A stretch of DNA of 64,000 bases from Dicyema japonicum (GCA_011109175.1 RDEW01000006.1:421668-485667); one strand, 5' to 3'. Shown: positions 34,745-46,500, numbered from the stretch's first letter. Numbers and translations: made by a program. The notes: a model not told the origin generated them from the sequence alone.

Positions 34745-35440
34745 AATTGTTTTGTAAGCTTAGCAGTGTTTAGCATCGTTATCCTGCTGGAAGACAAATT
34801 CAGAAAGCTTAATTTTTTCTGCAGAAGATAGCAAATATTTAGATAAAATCTATAAATTTGAATCTATCCACTATCCTATCAATAAAAACTAATTTACCGA
34901 CACATAATATGAAAAACAAGCAAACTACCACCACCATGTTTGACTGTAGGGAAAGTATTTTTGGGTTCTAACGCCTTATTAAGTTTTCGCCAAACAAAAA
35001 GCTTTTCATCTGAGTAGAAAAGGTTGAATATACATTCATTTGAGAATATAGTATTGGTCAGCTTCTTTTGATAATATTAAAGCCATTTACAGGCTGCTTC
35101 AAAACGTAATTTTATTATTCTTGGTGTTAACAGAGGCTTTTTTATTGGGTTGTGTGCCAATATTTTTTATTATTCAATATTTTTAATTGTTATATGACTA
35201 ATTGATATGTTTCTATCATTCTTCATTTTAATCAAAATTTTTCTTTATGACATTTTGGATTTTTGCTCAATTTCATAACAAATGATGTTTAAAATCTCTT
35301 CAGAGCAAATATTGTGACCACCACTTCCTTGTCGGCGTTCTGTTATGTTAGTAGCAGACGTCTTTTTTATTTGTTAAGACAATCTGTTTTTATTTAAAAC
35401 CGGCATCTTTTAATTGAATGATTTGTGTAATTTTATATGA
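34745..35440 (-). mobile_element. Tc1-like transposase relic
   Basis: On the minus strand, frames give a degraded helix-turn-helix (GSGGHNICSEEILNIICY), then FYSDEKLFVWRKLNKALEPK and NTFPTVKHGGGSLLVF. After frameshifts comes FVFQQDNDAKHC at 34751-34800. SDEK and QQDND are the second and third catalytic blocks region of Tc1/mariner transposases (DD34E core). At least five frameshifts. No inverted repeats were confirmed. The copy is dead. Confidence 0.75.
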
Positions 35441-35689
35441 GGATAGTTCATTTTTATGGGTTATTATTTATTTATACTTTACACAACAGGAATCACCAGA
35501 AATTTTTAAAATTCAAAAAATATAACATTTTGTTGTTACAAAATCTACCATATTAAAATAAAATTGACTAAATTTTTGCATTTTTAAATATTTTGAAAAT
35601 TTTTAAAATTTCAGATAGATAATACATTTAATATAACATTTTGCTGTTAAAGACTGTACCCCTCCACTGTCATGCCCCAGCGGCTACAC

Positions 35690-36240
35690 TTCCGAGCTCA
35701 AGCGATTCCCCAGGTTTGAAAATAGGCTAATTAGCGGTGACCTAAATGCGAAGAGTTCTCATTGGTTTGCTGACCAATAAATGGATCAACAGGGAACCCT
35801 CATATCCGACAGTTTTGACGACCATCATTCTCAATAATCTAAGCAAACACACAAGGACCCCTTCCCTCGAGGCGACTCTTCTACTTCACTCGACACTTGC
35901 CGCTCCTACTCTTGTGGCTGTCATTTCATGGGATGTTATATACGGCTTACATACTGACCATAACCCGATCTTCATGAGGATCCCACAAAAACATAAGTTA
36001 ATGATCACTTCAAGAACCAATGTTCACTTCTCAAAGGCAATATGGCCCGCTTTCACATATTTTATCAAACTACACCTTCAGGCCTTCCGGATAGAGGACT
36101 TGGGATCTATAGACGCTGCTGTCAAATACTCAATGAGATTATACTCCGAGCTCGCAAAAGATTCATTCCGATAGGTTGTCCTAACGTCCATCACATCCAA
36201 TCGATGATGAATCGCGAGCTCTAATCCAAACGAGAAATAA
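35690..36240 (+). pseudogene. LINE endonuclease C-terminal fragment (I/Jockey-like)
   Basis: Plus frames give ISGDLNAKSSHWFADQ (the GDxN motif), PTLVAVISWDVIYGLHTDHN followed by PIFMRI (the SDH-type motif), and then the basic linker RCCQILNEIILRARKRFIPI that normally separates endonuclease from RT. The wording (DLNAKSSHW, DHNPIF) is that of I/Jockey-type EEP domains and differs from the fragments at 1.5 and 27 kb. Frameshifted. Confidence 0.65.
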
Positions 36241-36569
36241 TCTGAATAAATTCGAAAGACAATCAGTGCACGTAACTGAAAGGATATCAAAACCGAATAA
36301 AGGAATCACACGGAACATCACAAAACATACAAAGAATAATGGGAACCGTTCTCAGAAAAGCTACGAATAATACATCCTCTGCTGTATTATGTAAATCGAT
36401 AAGAAGGCTCAAGAAGTGCTCTCCATATTTAATTGAATATCGAGAGCCATGTCCAAATGAGGTTATGAAGTACTATGTGAATATTAGTATAAATCACACT
36501 CAAAAGACCTGGATGTTCGTTCAGGCCATGGTCGAAGGGATAAATGTCCCAACATGACTTCCTTCAACC

Positions 36570-37061
36570 CTTCAATGGTGCATTCAATAATCAGGAAAAT
36601 GAATAACTCGTCGTCCCGCGGTTCAGATGACATCTCCATTCTCGAACTGAAAACATGGGTTTTTCCGCGACGGCCGCAATAACAAAAATTTTTAATTTCT
36701 CAATAAACGAGAACAAGATTCCTTTAATATGGAAGACCTATCTGAAGATACACCTTATCCTGAAGAAAAACAAACCACCAGTTCTTGGTTGCAGTGAAAC
36801 ATCGAAGAGGCGACACGGTCCGTGCAAAAGATATTAAGCCTGATGGGTTTTGATGAATTGCCTCAATATATCACCAGGAAAGTCACATGTAACGACGTTT
36901 ACTCATCACGAAAAAAAATACGGGCAACACCAGAAATAAATTGTATGATTCCCCGCTCCCCATTAAGAAGACCATTTCAATCCTTGGAGTTGTATGATTC
37001 CCCCATTAAGGTCCTCAAGATGGCAAAGTCCCCTGACCATCCCCTCGGGCCGGACATCTAA
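36570..37061 (+). pseudogene. LINE RT N-terminal fragment, weak
   Basis: One frame at 36655 reads ATAAITKIFNFSINENKIPL, then IWKTYLKIHLILKKNKPP. This resembles the RT block before the fingers (FN.SI....P..WK...I.P..KKNKPP). Downstream, LKMAKSPDHPLGPDI at 37014-37058 may be a displaced KAPGPDGI motif. Probably the continuation of the element at 35.7-36.2 kb. Low certainty. Confidence 0.4.
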
Positions 37062-37405
37062 CTATATATGGACGCCTGCTTGAGATATGAGAAGAAACCT
37101 TCCCCGCTGTGGATATAAATCCAGGACTCCAAAAACTAACCGTAGGAAAAGGACTGGTATGAATAAAATAAACGGTTACTGAAGTAAGTTTTTCCTGTCA
37201 TCTTTCAAGAAAATTTCCTTTTCTGACCAGAATTATTTTTGATAGAAGTATCTACCATTAAAGAAATCCCTAGTAGAGAAGAATCCTTTTAAATGCCGGC
37301 CAGGCATTGGGCGTTTCTGAGTTAAGTGTATCTAATGATGCCTATAGAAATCGTAGAACAGAAATCTTTCAACCAAGTAAAAAAGCGGTGTGGGAATCGA
37401 ACCCA

Positions 37406-37653
37406 CAAGTAAATGCAATAATAATAATATAATAACAGCCTTTTTAACGGAGCCGTGGTATTAGCTCTGCATAGGCAGGACACACGCTTTATTTAAGTAA
37501 AGAACAGTTAATTTTAACTAATCGTAGAACCAAGGAATGATCCTCACTTCTTTTTTTTCTTTTTCTTGTATGAGTGTCCTTTCTAGACAATCCAGTTCCG
37601 CAGTGAGTATTCACTGATGACGGCGTCACTCGTCAAACCCAAGTAAATGCAAT
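37406..37653 (-). mobile_element. SINE copy 2, 5'-truncated, with 14-bp target duplication
   Basis: Minus-strand copy of the SINE at 41389-41736. Body 37420-37639; it lacks the tRNA-like head. Both sides carry CAAGTAAATGCAAT (37406-37419 and 37640-37653), a perfect target site duplication. The 3' end (left) has the TAA-type repeat. Just outside on the left is GTGTGGGAATCGAACCCACA, which looks like a tRNA T-arm (see findings). Confidence 0.85.
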
Positions 37654-37738
37654 GCGAGGACAAAACTAACCCACGTGAGTTAGGATTATAATCAGGGAAT
37701 AATCAAAAAAGTTTTTATTATAAAAATAACAATAAAAT

Positions 37739-40282
37739 TTATCTTTTGTACTTCTTAAAAAGATGATGTACTCTTTTGGCAGGGGATGGTCGTTTAGTAG
37801 TATCAGCATATACTAATCCATGTGCACCCGACAGCATAGACATAGAACGACTCCCAGCCTACAAATAAGTTCCTAACACCAACCGTCGTCACCTCAGGCT
37901 TCTTCAACTCCTCAATCTCTTCCTCCAATACTCCCTTCTCACACTGTTTCAAAACCTCCTGCAGAAGTACAGCTTGTTCATTCTTGGTGGAATAAAACAG
38001 TGGAGCATCTTCCAATCCAGGGAGACTCTTTATCACATTATAGCAGTATCCCTGGTTAACCAAAAAGGCGTGTCGTTTGGCAGCATACTTACTCTCAGTA
38101 GTGTCCTGGGATATTAGAGAGTAAAAGAAAGCATTGTACTCATCCCCAACAATGCCTACAATAAATCACCAATGCCAGCCTTTCTTGGGTCTCAGAATTC
38201 TCCCCAAGCGCTGAGCCTCCTGCCTTCGAGACCCCCCATGACTAGAGATCTGAATCAGCACATTAGCGTCCGGCAAGTCGAAAGAAGTATCCGCCACCTG
38301 AGTTCGTGAAAAACGCAACCTTTGACACAAATATCGTGTTAACCGTGGACTCGTCTGGAATCTATGCAGAATGAGAACCGTTCCTCCTGAGACGTAGGTC
38401 CGTACAAAAATGCCCAAATTACAAATTCCTTACTTTTTAAGCTTAACGGCGTAGTGCATCAAAGCCATAATCGAGTCTGAGAACACGATAATCTTATCAT
38501 TCCGTTTCTCATGGTAGTCTATCAGAAATTGACAGGCCCTGAACTTATTGGGGTTCATCGCATATAATAACTGCCTCAAACACAATCCTTACCATTTTCT
38601 TGGCCTGTTTGGGGCTGTTTATGTACTCCTGGAAGAATTCTGGAGTCATTGGGCACCACACCTGGGTTTTACATAAAAATACCTCAGCACATTTCACACG
38701 TGCGATATATCCTGACTTTTGGAGGTCCAACCAATTAGCCTCGTATAATTTTGGCCCTATCAGAAAGTTAAGGTCAGTGATCTTATCGTCTTCCCTAACT
38801 AAAGTGGCTGTCAACCCAATCTTGCAATGAACCCTCAGTATCGTTAAGACCTGACGGAATATCCTAGCAGGAATGGTGTGGACCTCTTCTATTACTCAAA
38901 CAACTACCATCGAGAATCAGAAGCCCCCACTCTCTTTCCTTGACCCACTGCATCACCATTTCTGACTCAAAAGACGATTTTTTGTATGGGAGATCATATT
39001 ATACGTGCTAATGCACACAAAGTGTTTATCTACCATAACCACTCAACCAACCATCAGGCTGTTGTTTTGTGACGACGTGAACTTAAAGATGTGCTTGTCA
39101 GAAATGTCGGTCCACAAGCGAAACTGGACTAATTAAAGAGAGTACCTGAGATCTCCACTGTTCTACAGATACGTTCGGCGAAGTACAGAGGATTATACAG
39201 CGTTTTCTGACTGTACAAGCGGCTGTGACTCCCACCAGGGATTTACCAGCCCCACAGGGTAGCACTATCAGTCCAGACCGAGCTCTCCCATTACAGAATG
39301 TCTTCCTCAGACTCTTCTCCTGGTAAGGTCTCAGCAAAGTCGATGGCTTCAAACGAATTCTAAGTAAGAACACTATATTACGGAGTATTGGGGATTGTGG
39401 AGTCGTTCTTGTAGTCATACTCACTCAGAAGGGGATACTCCAATTCATTGCAGCGTTTCTGAACTAGTTCAATCTTGTCTTGTTGCACATGGAGAGAGTA
39501 AATGGAGTCATCCTCAACATTGAGTAATCATCTTCGTACATGGCTTGTCATCGACTCTAAAGTTATAGAAATGACCACCGTTCAGAAGGAGGAGGAAGTT
39601 TAGTCTGTTCCTTCACAAAACATGAGGATAAAGAGAATCAGTCCTGAGAGTGTTGTAAACATCCCTCAATCTGGTTTCCAGGTAGTAGCAGTTTGTATTT
39701 GAGGACCAACATGACCTTCCCGTAACTGAGTGTGCAAGATTCGATGAAGGAAAGCACAGAATCGGGGATTGATGTCTTGGAAAGGCGGGTCAGACTCTCA
39801 ATAATGTGGTTAGTGTCAAAGCCCACGGAAACGGCAGCATAAAGAGAGTAGGCAGTCATCTTGTATCGTGGATGAACTCAGGGCGGGACACAGGCTAAGA
39901 TTTAAGAACATGGGTACTTCTGCGATTGCTATTAGGAAATCCTGTGCGTGTTGCCAAATTGGAGAGAAAGCTTCGAGGAATATGTGTCCATTGGGGGTCA
40001 CCCAGAGGGGACATTGAGTGATGTCGTCTTTCAGCTTTAGTTGTTCAGTAAAGTCGTTGGCACCAAACTTGTTAGTGTTTAAGACTTCTTTGATCCTTTT
40101 CGAGGCAGCTTTAGGGAGAAGGGCAAATTGGTCACTCTGCTCGTCTTCTGATTCTTGTTTATTTACTAAAAATTAATATAAGAATCACAATGTCCTGAGA
40201 ATATGTTTGTCGTCTCATTTTCCTTTCGTTTCTTACTACTCTTATCTTCTTTTATGTCAACTAAATTCTTTCGTTTGGACAT
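37739..40282 (-). CDS. ERCC3: XPB/ERCC3 helicase of TFIIH, many 21-25 nt introns, some frameshifts
   Basis: DNA helicase/translocase of TFIIH. Starts [20 protein letters not shown] at 40282. N-terminal block: [20 protein letters not shown], then [12 protein letters not shown] and [12 protein letters not shown]. Helicase core: [36 protein letters not shown] (motif I), LLILD-EVHTIPA (motif II, split by an intron), [13 protein letters not shown] equivalent ([20 protein letters not shown], with the RED motif), [40 protein letters not shown] and [19 protein letters not shown] (motif VI). C-terminus: [12 protein letters not shown] and [18 protein letters not shown], stop at 37739. About ten introns of 21-25 nt fit the human alignment. 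One is GC-AG, and one (after AVKLK) lacks an AG acceptor. One-base breaks occur in the IHDYKMTAYS equivalent, near the PYKKSS segment, and twice around [13 protein letters not shown], so it may be mis-sequenced or recently dead. Confidence 0.9.
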
Positions 40283-40299
40283 TCACAAGGATACTTTTA

Positions 40300-41370
40300 T
40301 TTTATTTATTTTTTATTTACTAATAATTTTATTATTTTATTTTTTTATAATAAAATGTGACTAATTAAGAATGGTCCCAGGTTCACTATAAGTCATAATT
40401 TAATTACCAAGAAAGAAAGTATTAAAAATAAAGTGATCCCAGCCTCGAATTTTCTTCGAGTACTCCGTCAGTGAACCAACAGCGTTTCTGAATTGTCTTA
40501 TTTTATTTTTGCAGGGGAATTCTATCGAAGTGCACTTTTTTAATGCCGATTTGAATTCCTCCGCATGAACCGCATTCTCTCTGAATGAATTTCCTTGTTC
40601 CTTTCACATACGTAGGAAGCCCTAGCCATTTCTCACCGTCGCATCATCTGAAAGGAGACTGGAGAAGGATGTGGAGTCTGATTGCATATGCCGCATGATC
40701 TTCCGTCTGAAAGAGTTCATAAGCTCGTCCCTCGTAGAAGGAATAGCGAATCTCTAAGCAAAACAGGCATATTCAACCGTCGGCACAATGATTGAAGATA
40801 TAATTTGCTGATACAAGCAGTAAGAGGGAAGGAGCTCTTCTTTATGATGTCTTTTAAGACGTTCTATTTTCGACGGGTTAAAGATCTTTGTTATGAGTGT
40901 CCTCGAAACCGAGTCGAAGGTCGAGCATCAAAATGTTTATTTAATGCATGCCTACGTGTTTTCTGTTATTATCAGATGTACCCTTCAATTCACTCATCAA
41001 TGTTAACAATCCTATTTGGCTTTTCCACAATCTTTTTAACACTTTTTCAGCAATGATAGAACTCACAATTGCTCTTGTTGTCGGGCATTCATTTAATGTA
41101 CAAAGCTAAACAATTTCAATTAATATTTCTTTCACTTCAGAGCATTAGGATGATACTGCTAATTGCCCTTTGTTGTTCTGGGACCAAACATGTCAGATGT
41201 CTCACGGAGGTCGGCTACAAGGTGAACCGATCCCTAATGTGTTTCTTCTGTGAAACTAATTAAAATATAATTTAAGTCAATTTACAGTGTATCAGGAAAT
41301 GACAACTCTACAACTCCTTTCCAAACGTACAATCCCAACAATCCCTGTCACTATATAAATTTATAAACAA
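40300..41370. other. Stretch between ERCC3 and the SINE, nothing firmly identified
   Basis: A minus-strand frame around 40640-41000 reads LLPSYCLYQQIISSIIVPTV, EYACFA, then RDELMNSFRRKIMRHMQSDS. This has the flavour of an RT thumb region. Further left, AEEFKSALKKCTSIEFPCKN is unrecognised. The plus frames at 40805-41056 and 41069-41263 have no known match and are hydrophobic. AT-rich DNA lies at 40300-40440. Confidence 0.25.
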
Positions 41371-41388
41371 AAGGAAATCACAGTGACA

Positions 41389-41736
41389 GGCCGGGTGGCG
41401 TAGTGGTTAGGTGTCGGGCTTAAGTGGCTTAGGCTACGGGTTCGAATCTTCGAATCTCGCTGCTGTTCACCTGGTGGAAGGTTCCACGCATCTACGATGC
41501 AGAAATGGTTTGACGAGTGACGCCGTCATCAGTGAATACTCACTGCGGAACTGGATTTGTCTAGAAAGGACACTCACACAAGAAAAAGAAAAAAAGAAGA
41601 AGTGAAGATCATTCCTTGGTTCTACGATTAGTTAAAATTAACTGTTCTTTACTTAAATAAAGTGTGTGTCCTGCCTATGCGGAGCTATAAAATATTATGG
41701 CTCTCGTGAAAAGGCTTTATTATTATTATTATTATT
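41389..41736 (+). mobile_element. Full-length tRNA-derived SINE with 14-bp target duplication
   Basis: Flanked by AAATCACAGTGACA on both sides (41375-41388, 41737-41750), a perfect duplication. The 348-bp body starts GGCCGGG, has an A box TGGCGTAGTGG (41396-41406) and a B box GGTTCGAATC (41439-41448), as in pol III tRNA promoters. A unique body follows, with GACGAGTGACGCCGTCATCA, and a 3' end TATTATGGCTCTCGTGAAAA plus (TTA)n. Other copies: 37.4 kb (minus, truncated), 51.1 kb (minus, full), 53.0 kb (plus, truncated). The tail matches that of the LINE at 8.03 kb. The perfect duplication suggests a young insertion. Confidence 0.9.
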
Positions 41737-41750
41737 AAATCACAGTGACA

Positions 41751-42890
41751 ACTAGTGAACTGTCTCCAAAGAAATCTTCCATTCCTTTTAGCTTCCAAGA
41801 CTGGGGTCGTTTAAATTGGATACACGATTTTGTTTCCACATGATGCATCCGAAGACTTGATGATAACAGATACTACGCCGACCCCCTCCTCCGAAAAACT
41901 CTTTACGGTATGTACACCTATCAACATACGGATATGAGGTCGATGCTGCTAATTAAGTCCTCTTTCTTTTTGAACCCCTCCGAGTTCACCTTTTCTAATG
42001 TCCAGAACTTTTATTTATCTACCACACCAAAAGTGAGCGATTTATGGAAGTAACCGTAATTTTCCGCGTCCAACTCAACACCCACCGACCTCCTACATGT
42101 TAGTGAGGTCTAAGTAACTTATTTTAACCTCGTGCTCAGAGCGTATTCTCCTCAATGATTTCTTCATTGTCAATTCAAGAGTATCAGTGTCATTAATTTT
42201 GTTATAACTTTTCCTTCCCGATTAGACATTTCTCTACAAATTAATATTCGAGGACAAATCCTCCCTTATCCTGAATATTGTCTTGACATCGAAAAGATCA
42301 TTTTACTCCATTTAGGATAACGCATAGCACAAATCTCCCTCATGCATACAAAATCAACGCTTCTGGCAATTGCACACATACAAAACCGACAATAGTGATT
42401 CAAGAGACATCAAATAATCAGTTCTCAAACATATCATTCGGTGTCCAGTGGTGGGGAGTAATCGCTAAAACTGTACATTTAGTCGGCCAAGTGGTTAATT
42501 GGTCGAAAATTAAAGCAGTGGTGTGTTTACTTAGCTTCGTGGTGGATGAAATTGCTAGTCTATCTTCTGATCATGGACGACTAACTCAGAAGACACCAGA
42601 AACCCTTATTTCTAAAGAAAGCAGGTATAGGACACAAGTAGAATTCGACTCAGAATCTCGTCCACCCCCAAATTGAAAGAACCTGAGGATCAACTGTCTG
42701 CACTTATAGAATGATAGTTATCATGAATCTATGATGCTAATGACATTGTTTTAATTTTTGAAAAATAATGTACCTTAAAAATATCATAGGTGGTTGGAAT
42801 GCATGTAATCCTCAATAAAATAATGAGATTAATCAACCGTTAATTGGACCAAAACACAAAATCCAGCCCATTGAAAATTTCTTAATCGAA
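41751..42890. other. Gene-poor stretch
   Basis: Frames around 41870-42030 (YYADPLLRKTLYGMYTYQHT, SSFFLNPSEFTFSNVQNFYL) look protein-like and are followed by a GT at a plausible intron position, but I cannot assign them. The open frame at 42395-42676 has no recognisable feature. No repeat was seen. Confidence 0.2.
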
Positions 42891-42899
42891 TTACAGCGG

Positions 42900-44140
42900 A
42901 AACTCTTAAAGGAGGCTAGTTTACCGAGCTGTTCTCTATTCCATTCACCAGTTGTTCCCGACCTTTTTGAGAGCACGGAACCCTATCGACATTTTTCATT
43001 TTATACGGAACCCTTATATAGTTTTTAACAATTATCAGTATTTTACTAATATAAAAAAATAAAATGCTAGTTAGTGAGATGGTTGAGGCTAATGTCTCTC
43101 GCATAGCTGTGAATATTGGCCTTTTCCTTAACAGGGATAAACGCAGGTCTTCTTTCACATACAGTAGGTTCGCGCGTTTTTTATATTTGTTAATGCAGAA
43201 AATCCACTTTCACAGGGATAAGTCGTTAAAACTGGACCAAATATCTAGAAGCTTTGTTTGCCATAATAGGATATTCTTTTTGCCAATCAGCCAAAACGAA
43301 TCAACATCAGTAAATATTCCATTTTTAACGTTCTGTCAAACAAACGCAAGTTCTTATTTTTTTAATGATAGCTCGTTTCCAGTTATTTTGTACTCAGCTA
43401 AAAAGATTCCTCAACTAATATGGGTGGAAATAATTATTTGTACATGTAAATAGTGACTCCAAATGGTCTACAATTTGTAGAACAATTTCTTTCTTCACAT
43501 GAGGGAACATTTCCAAGTTTCCATTCGTGATATGTCGTTTCCATATTTGTAGTTTTTTTCAGAAAAGCAGCTATTTTGTCCGCGCAACTCAATAGATTTT
43601 CATTTCTTCCTTGCATGCAGCTATTGAGAATATTGAGTTCATGAAAAATATCGGCGAGATGTGCTAATTTGCGTCACCAACATTCATCATTGAGACATTC
43701 AATAAAGTCATCCAACTTCTCTTGTATACAAAAAGCCAACAATTCGTGTCTTTGAAACGAATTAACATGTTTCCCCTTGAGAGCCATCTTACTTGAGGAT
43801 GCAAAATCAAAACTGAATGATTTTCACAATGTTTTGAGAACCGTCGCAATTTCAACGGCCTTATTTTAATTAATTATTTTTACAACCATGTCCAAGCACA
43901 TTTAAGTTCATGCCCAATAGTTTTTTGCGACAATGCCTCGCGATGAAGAAAACAATGCGTGTGAATAATGTTCGGATTCTTATTTTTCGCAATAAAAACG
44001 AAGCTATTTTCGCAAGTTTTTAACCGCAAACGATACAAAGTGGTAGAATCCATGTCTCCAGTCCATATGAAACCAAAGGCAATATAACTTTCTCGATAAG
44101 ATCGAACTTTAAGATATGCACTGTCACAAGACTCCATTTA
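42900..44140 (-). mobile_element. hAT transposase relic, ZBED5-like
   Basis: From 44137 leftward: SYRESYIAFGFIWTGDMDST, then HTHCFLHREALSQKTIGHEL, VRWLSRGNMLIRF, LADIFHELNILNSCMQGRNE, NLLSCADKIAAFLKK, and after frameshifts TYPCESGFSALTNIKNAR near the C-terminus. HC.LHR, VRWLSRG, the LN..MQG block and CESGFS are the standard landmarks of hAT transposases of the ZBED5 type. At its left end, CAGTTGTTCCCGACCTTTTT near 42948 and repeated GGAACCCT resemble hAT termini. Broken by many frameshifts. Confidence 0.8.
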
Positions 44141-44510
44141 AACACGCGCAAATTAAATTAATTCGTTTTGAAAAATTATTCTTTTGAAAAAAAAATTTAA
44201 AAAAATTTTGGAACTTTGCGGAACCTCAAGAGCTGTTCAGGATTCTCGACCCCGTCGGACTCGTCCTCTATTTTGTCGGTCTGGGATCACTTCGTTAGAT
44301 GAGAACTTTTATTTCTTTATCTTTGACCCAGTGATCCTGGGGGTAATAATAATAACCGTACAAGTTCAAGGGAGGTATAGATGGTTGAAGAAACAAACTA
44401 GTAAATAAGAGCTAAAAAATTAAGAGTAACAGAAGTATGTGACCCAATCGCTAAATATACTAACAATTAGCAAGAATGACCGATAGAATAAACCAAAGTA
44501 AACCTAACCG

Positions 44511-45770
44511 TTAGACAAATCGTGAATAATCAAAGATTGGATATGTCACGTCAGTGCAGACACCACAACGATTGTCATTCGTGGCTACTTTAGTAAATCC
44601 GTCATCGTTCCCAATTTGTGCTCCAAGAGTTCTTCACAATCCAATAGCCAGTATTATTCCCAGTAAGCTTGTATCCAACCAAAAGCACAGCATGGTGCAA
44701 ATTTTTCAGATGCTGGAATAATCATCATAATCTACATTTGGGGTCATTGTAAATTTCAGATTTATAGAAACTAAAAGTCCTTTGACTGGAATCAATTCCA
44801 ATCGAGAAGGGTCCCACAGTATAGAGAGCATGCATTATGGAAGCTACGTTATTGGGGACCATTTTGAACCCCCTCAGTTTAAAATGCTGACGGAAATCTC
44901 CATTTTTACAAGGCATGTCCTACAAATCAGATTTCAGAAGGACCATTCCCATATATGGCCCATACTCTTCAGTTGCTGCGAGTCCATATAAGTCTATATA
45001 AGCAAACGAATTCACATCAAGTCCCCCAAAGCAGCCGTTGTTGTGTTGACCCCACGAACAGTCCACAAGTTGTTGTTCAGAAAAATAAGACGGAATTATT
45101 TGTTTTAATGAAGTAATGTGACTCAATTACACCGGTAGTACCAAACGACCAACATGATCCGCAATTTGAATGAGGAATCCTTTCTGTTGTGAGCCATCAC
45201 AAAATTTAAAATAAGTAATGACAAGATCACCGCAATGAATGTCTGTGGTTGTTCTCTGCTTCAAGTAGGTCACGTTCTGACTCAAATTTTGGCTTGTGGT
45301 TTAAGATGCAGTTTGTGAGCTTTTTCCGCACTTCCCGGGTCGAAAAACTCAGAAATCAGGTCAATATTCATATCATCTTTTACATGACTTTTTCTGACAG
45401 TACAGAACTCTAAAGTGATAAAGATCCACGACTATTGGTAATTTATTCTATTTCATGATCGCCAGGGTTACGGGGGTAATCGTCATACTAATGGTAGTTG
45501 ATCATGTATTTATCGTAATGAGATACGAATAAAGTGTCATATCCAAACATTTCATATCTTGATGGGACCAGGCGCTCATCAGTGAAGAAGAGATTGCTCC
45601 CTAATACGTCCTCAATTTTTCTCCACACAAAACACTTTCCACTTCTATTTAGTCTCCCGTCATCTGATTTACAGGCGTATGTCCCTGGAAGTTTCTTAAA
45701 GTTATAATTCCCATTTACTGAGAAGGACTTGAAAAGACCGACTGAAATCAGAAGCGATGATTTATGTGTA
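44511..45770 (-). pseudogene. Papain-family protease with long N-terminal domain (cfaD-like), frameshifted
   Basis: N-terminal open frame from about 45720: GNYNFKKLPGTYACKSDDGR, CFVWRKIEDVLGSNLFF, then GYDTLFVSHYDKYMINYH. This resembles the prodomain of counting-factor-associated protein D-type papain proteases (family call moderate). Protease: NCGSCWSFGTTGVIESHYFI (catalytic Cys), FSEQQLVDCSWGQHNNGC, FGGLDVNSFAYIDLYGLAAT, VGPFSIGIDSSQRTF, HHAVLLVGYKLTGNNTGYWI (catalytic His), VKNSWSTNW (catalytic Asn), RCGVCTDVTYPIF near the stop at 44511. A 23-nt GT...AG intron sits before the His block. Frameshifts occur at NNSVLF/FSEQQ, before HHAVLL and after SWSTNWE. All catalytic residues are kept, so this could be a real gene with sequencing errors. 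Confidence 0.7.
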
Positions 45771-46149
45771 GTCTAATATTTATTATTTTATGTTAAAAAA
45801 TAAATTTAAGTATTTAAAAAATTAAATTATCGAGTGGATTACATGAAAAAAAAGTATGCATCATCATTAAGGTGAATTGCATTGAGACTGAGTACTGTGC
45901 TAAATCACATGTAAACGAGAGTGACTACATGACTTAATGTATTATACTATTTCGGGTTCATTAACACGTCCTTTTATATTGCTGCTTCTGTGGATCACTT
46001 CAATAATAATGATATCTAAAATCAAACGATCATCTTGTTTTTTAATATCATTTTATTTGAGTTTAAAAAATAATTCGAAAGAACTAAATTCAAATACAAG
46101 ACAATTTGCTTTTACGTTAATTATTCAAAATCACAAGTGTGTTTGGTGA

Positions 46150-46500
46150 CTAGCATATTGAATCCCATTCGCTGACAAGAAGGTCGTATTTATGCAGGTT
46201 TTCCACTTCAATCAACTTTAACATTTATTGAGCAGTGATTCCCGTTTATTCTTCGTTTTTTCATCAACAAAAATATATAGTTAAGTTTTACCAGACCATC
46301 TGTTTTAAGTGTCGTATCTACCCTTATCTCTACACCTTTTAGACTTTTTAATCCCAAACTGAGAAAAAGATGTAAATGTAATCACCTCATAACTTTATTG
46401 TGTCGCCACATATAAGCACCGTTGAGCATCCTGTTAAATCATGTAGCCAAATAATCCACAATCTTTTTAGCAGACCACAATGAATGACCACTAAGTCGAG
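46150..46500 (-). pseudogene. Restriction-like-endonuclease LINE tail, second copy of the 60-kb family
   Basis: Frames on the minus strand follow the protein at 59.9-61.0 kb in order: KKIVDYLAT, RHNKVMR and LHLHLF, then GVEIRVDTTLKTDG, YIFVDEKTKN, GITAQ, and VENLHKYDLLVSEWDS. The endonuclease metal site (NKPDIF in the other copy) is lost here. No intact frame. Confidence 0.6.
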
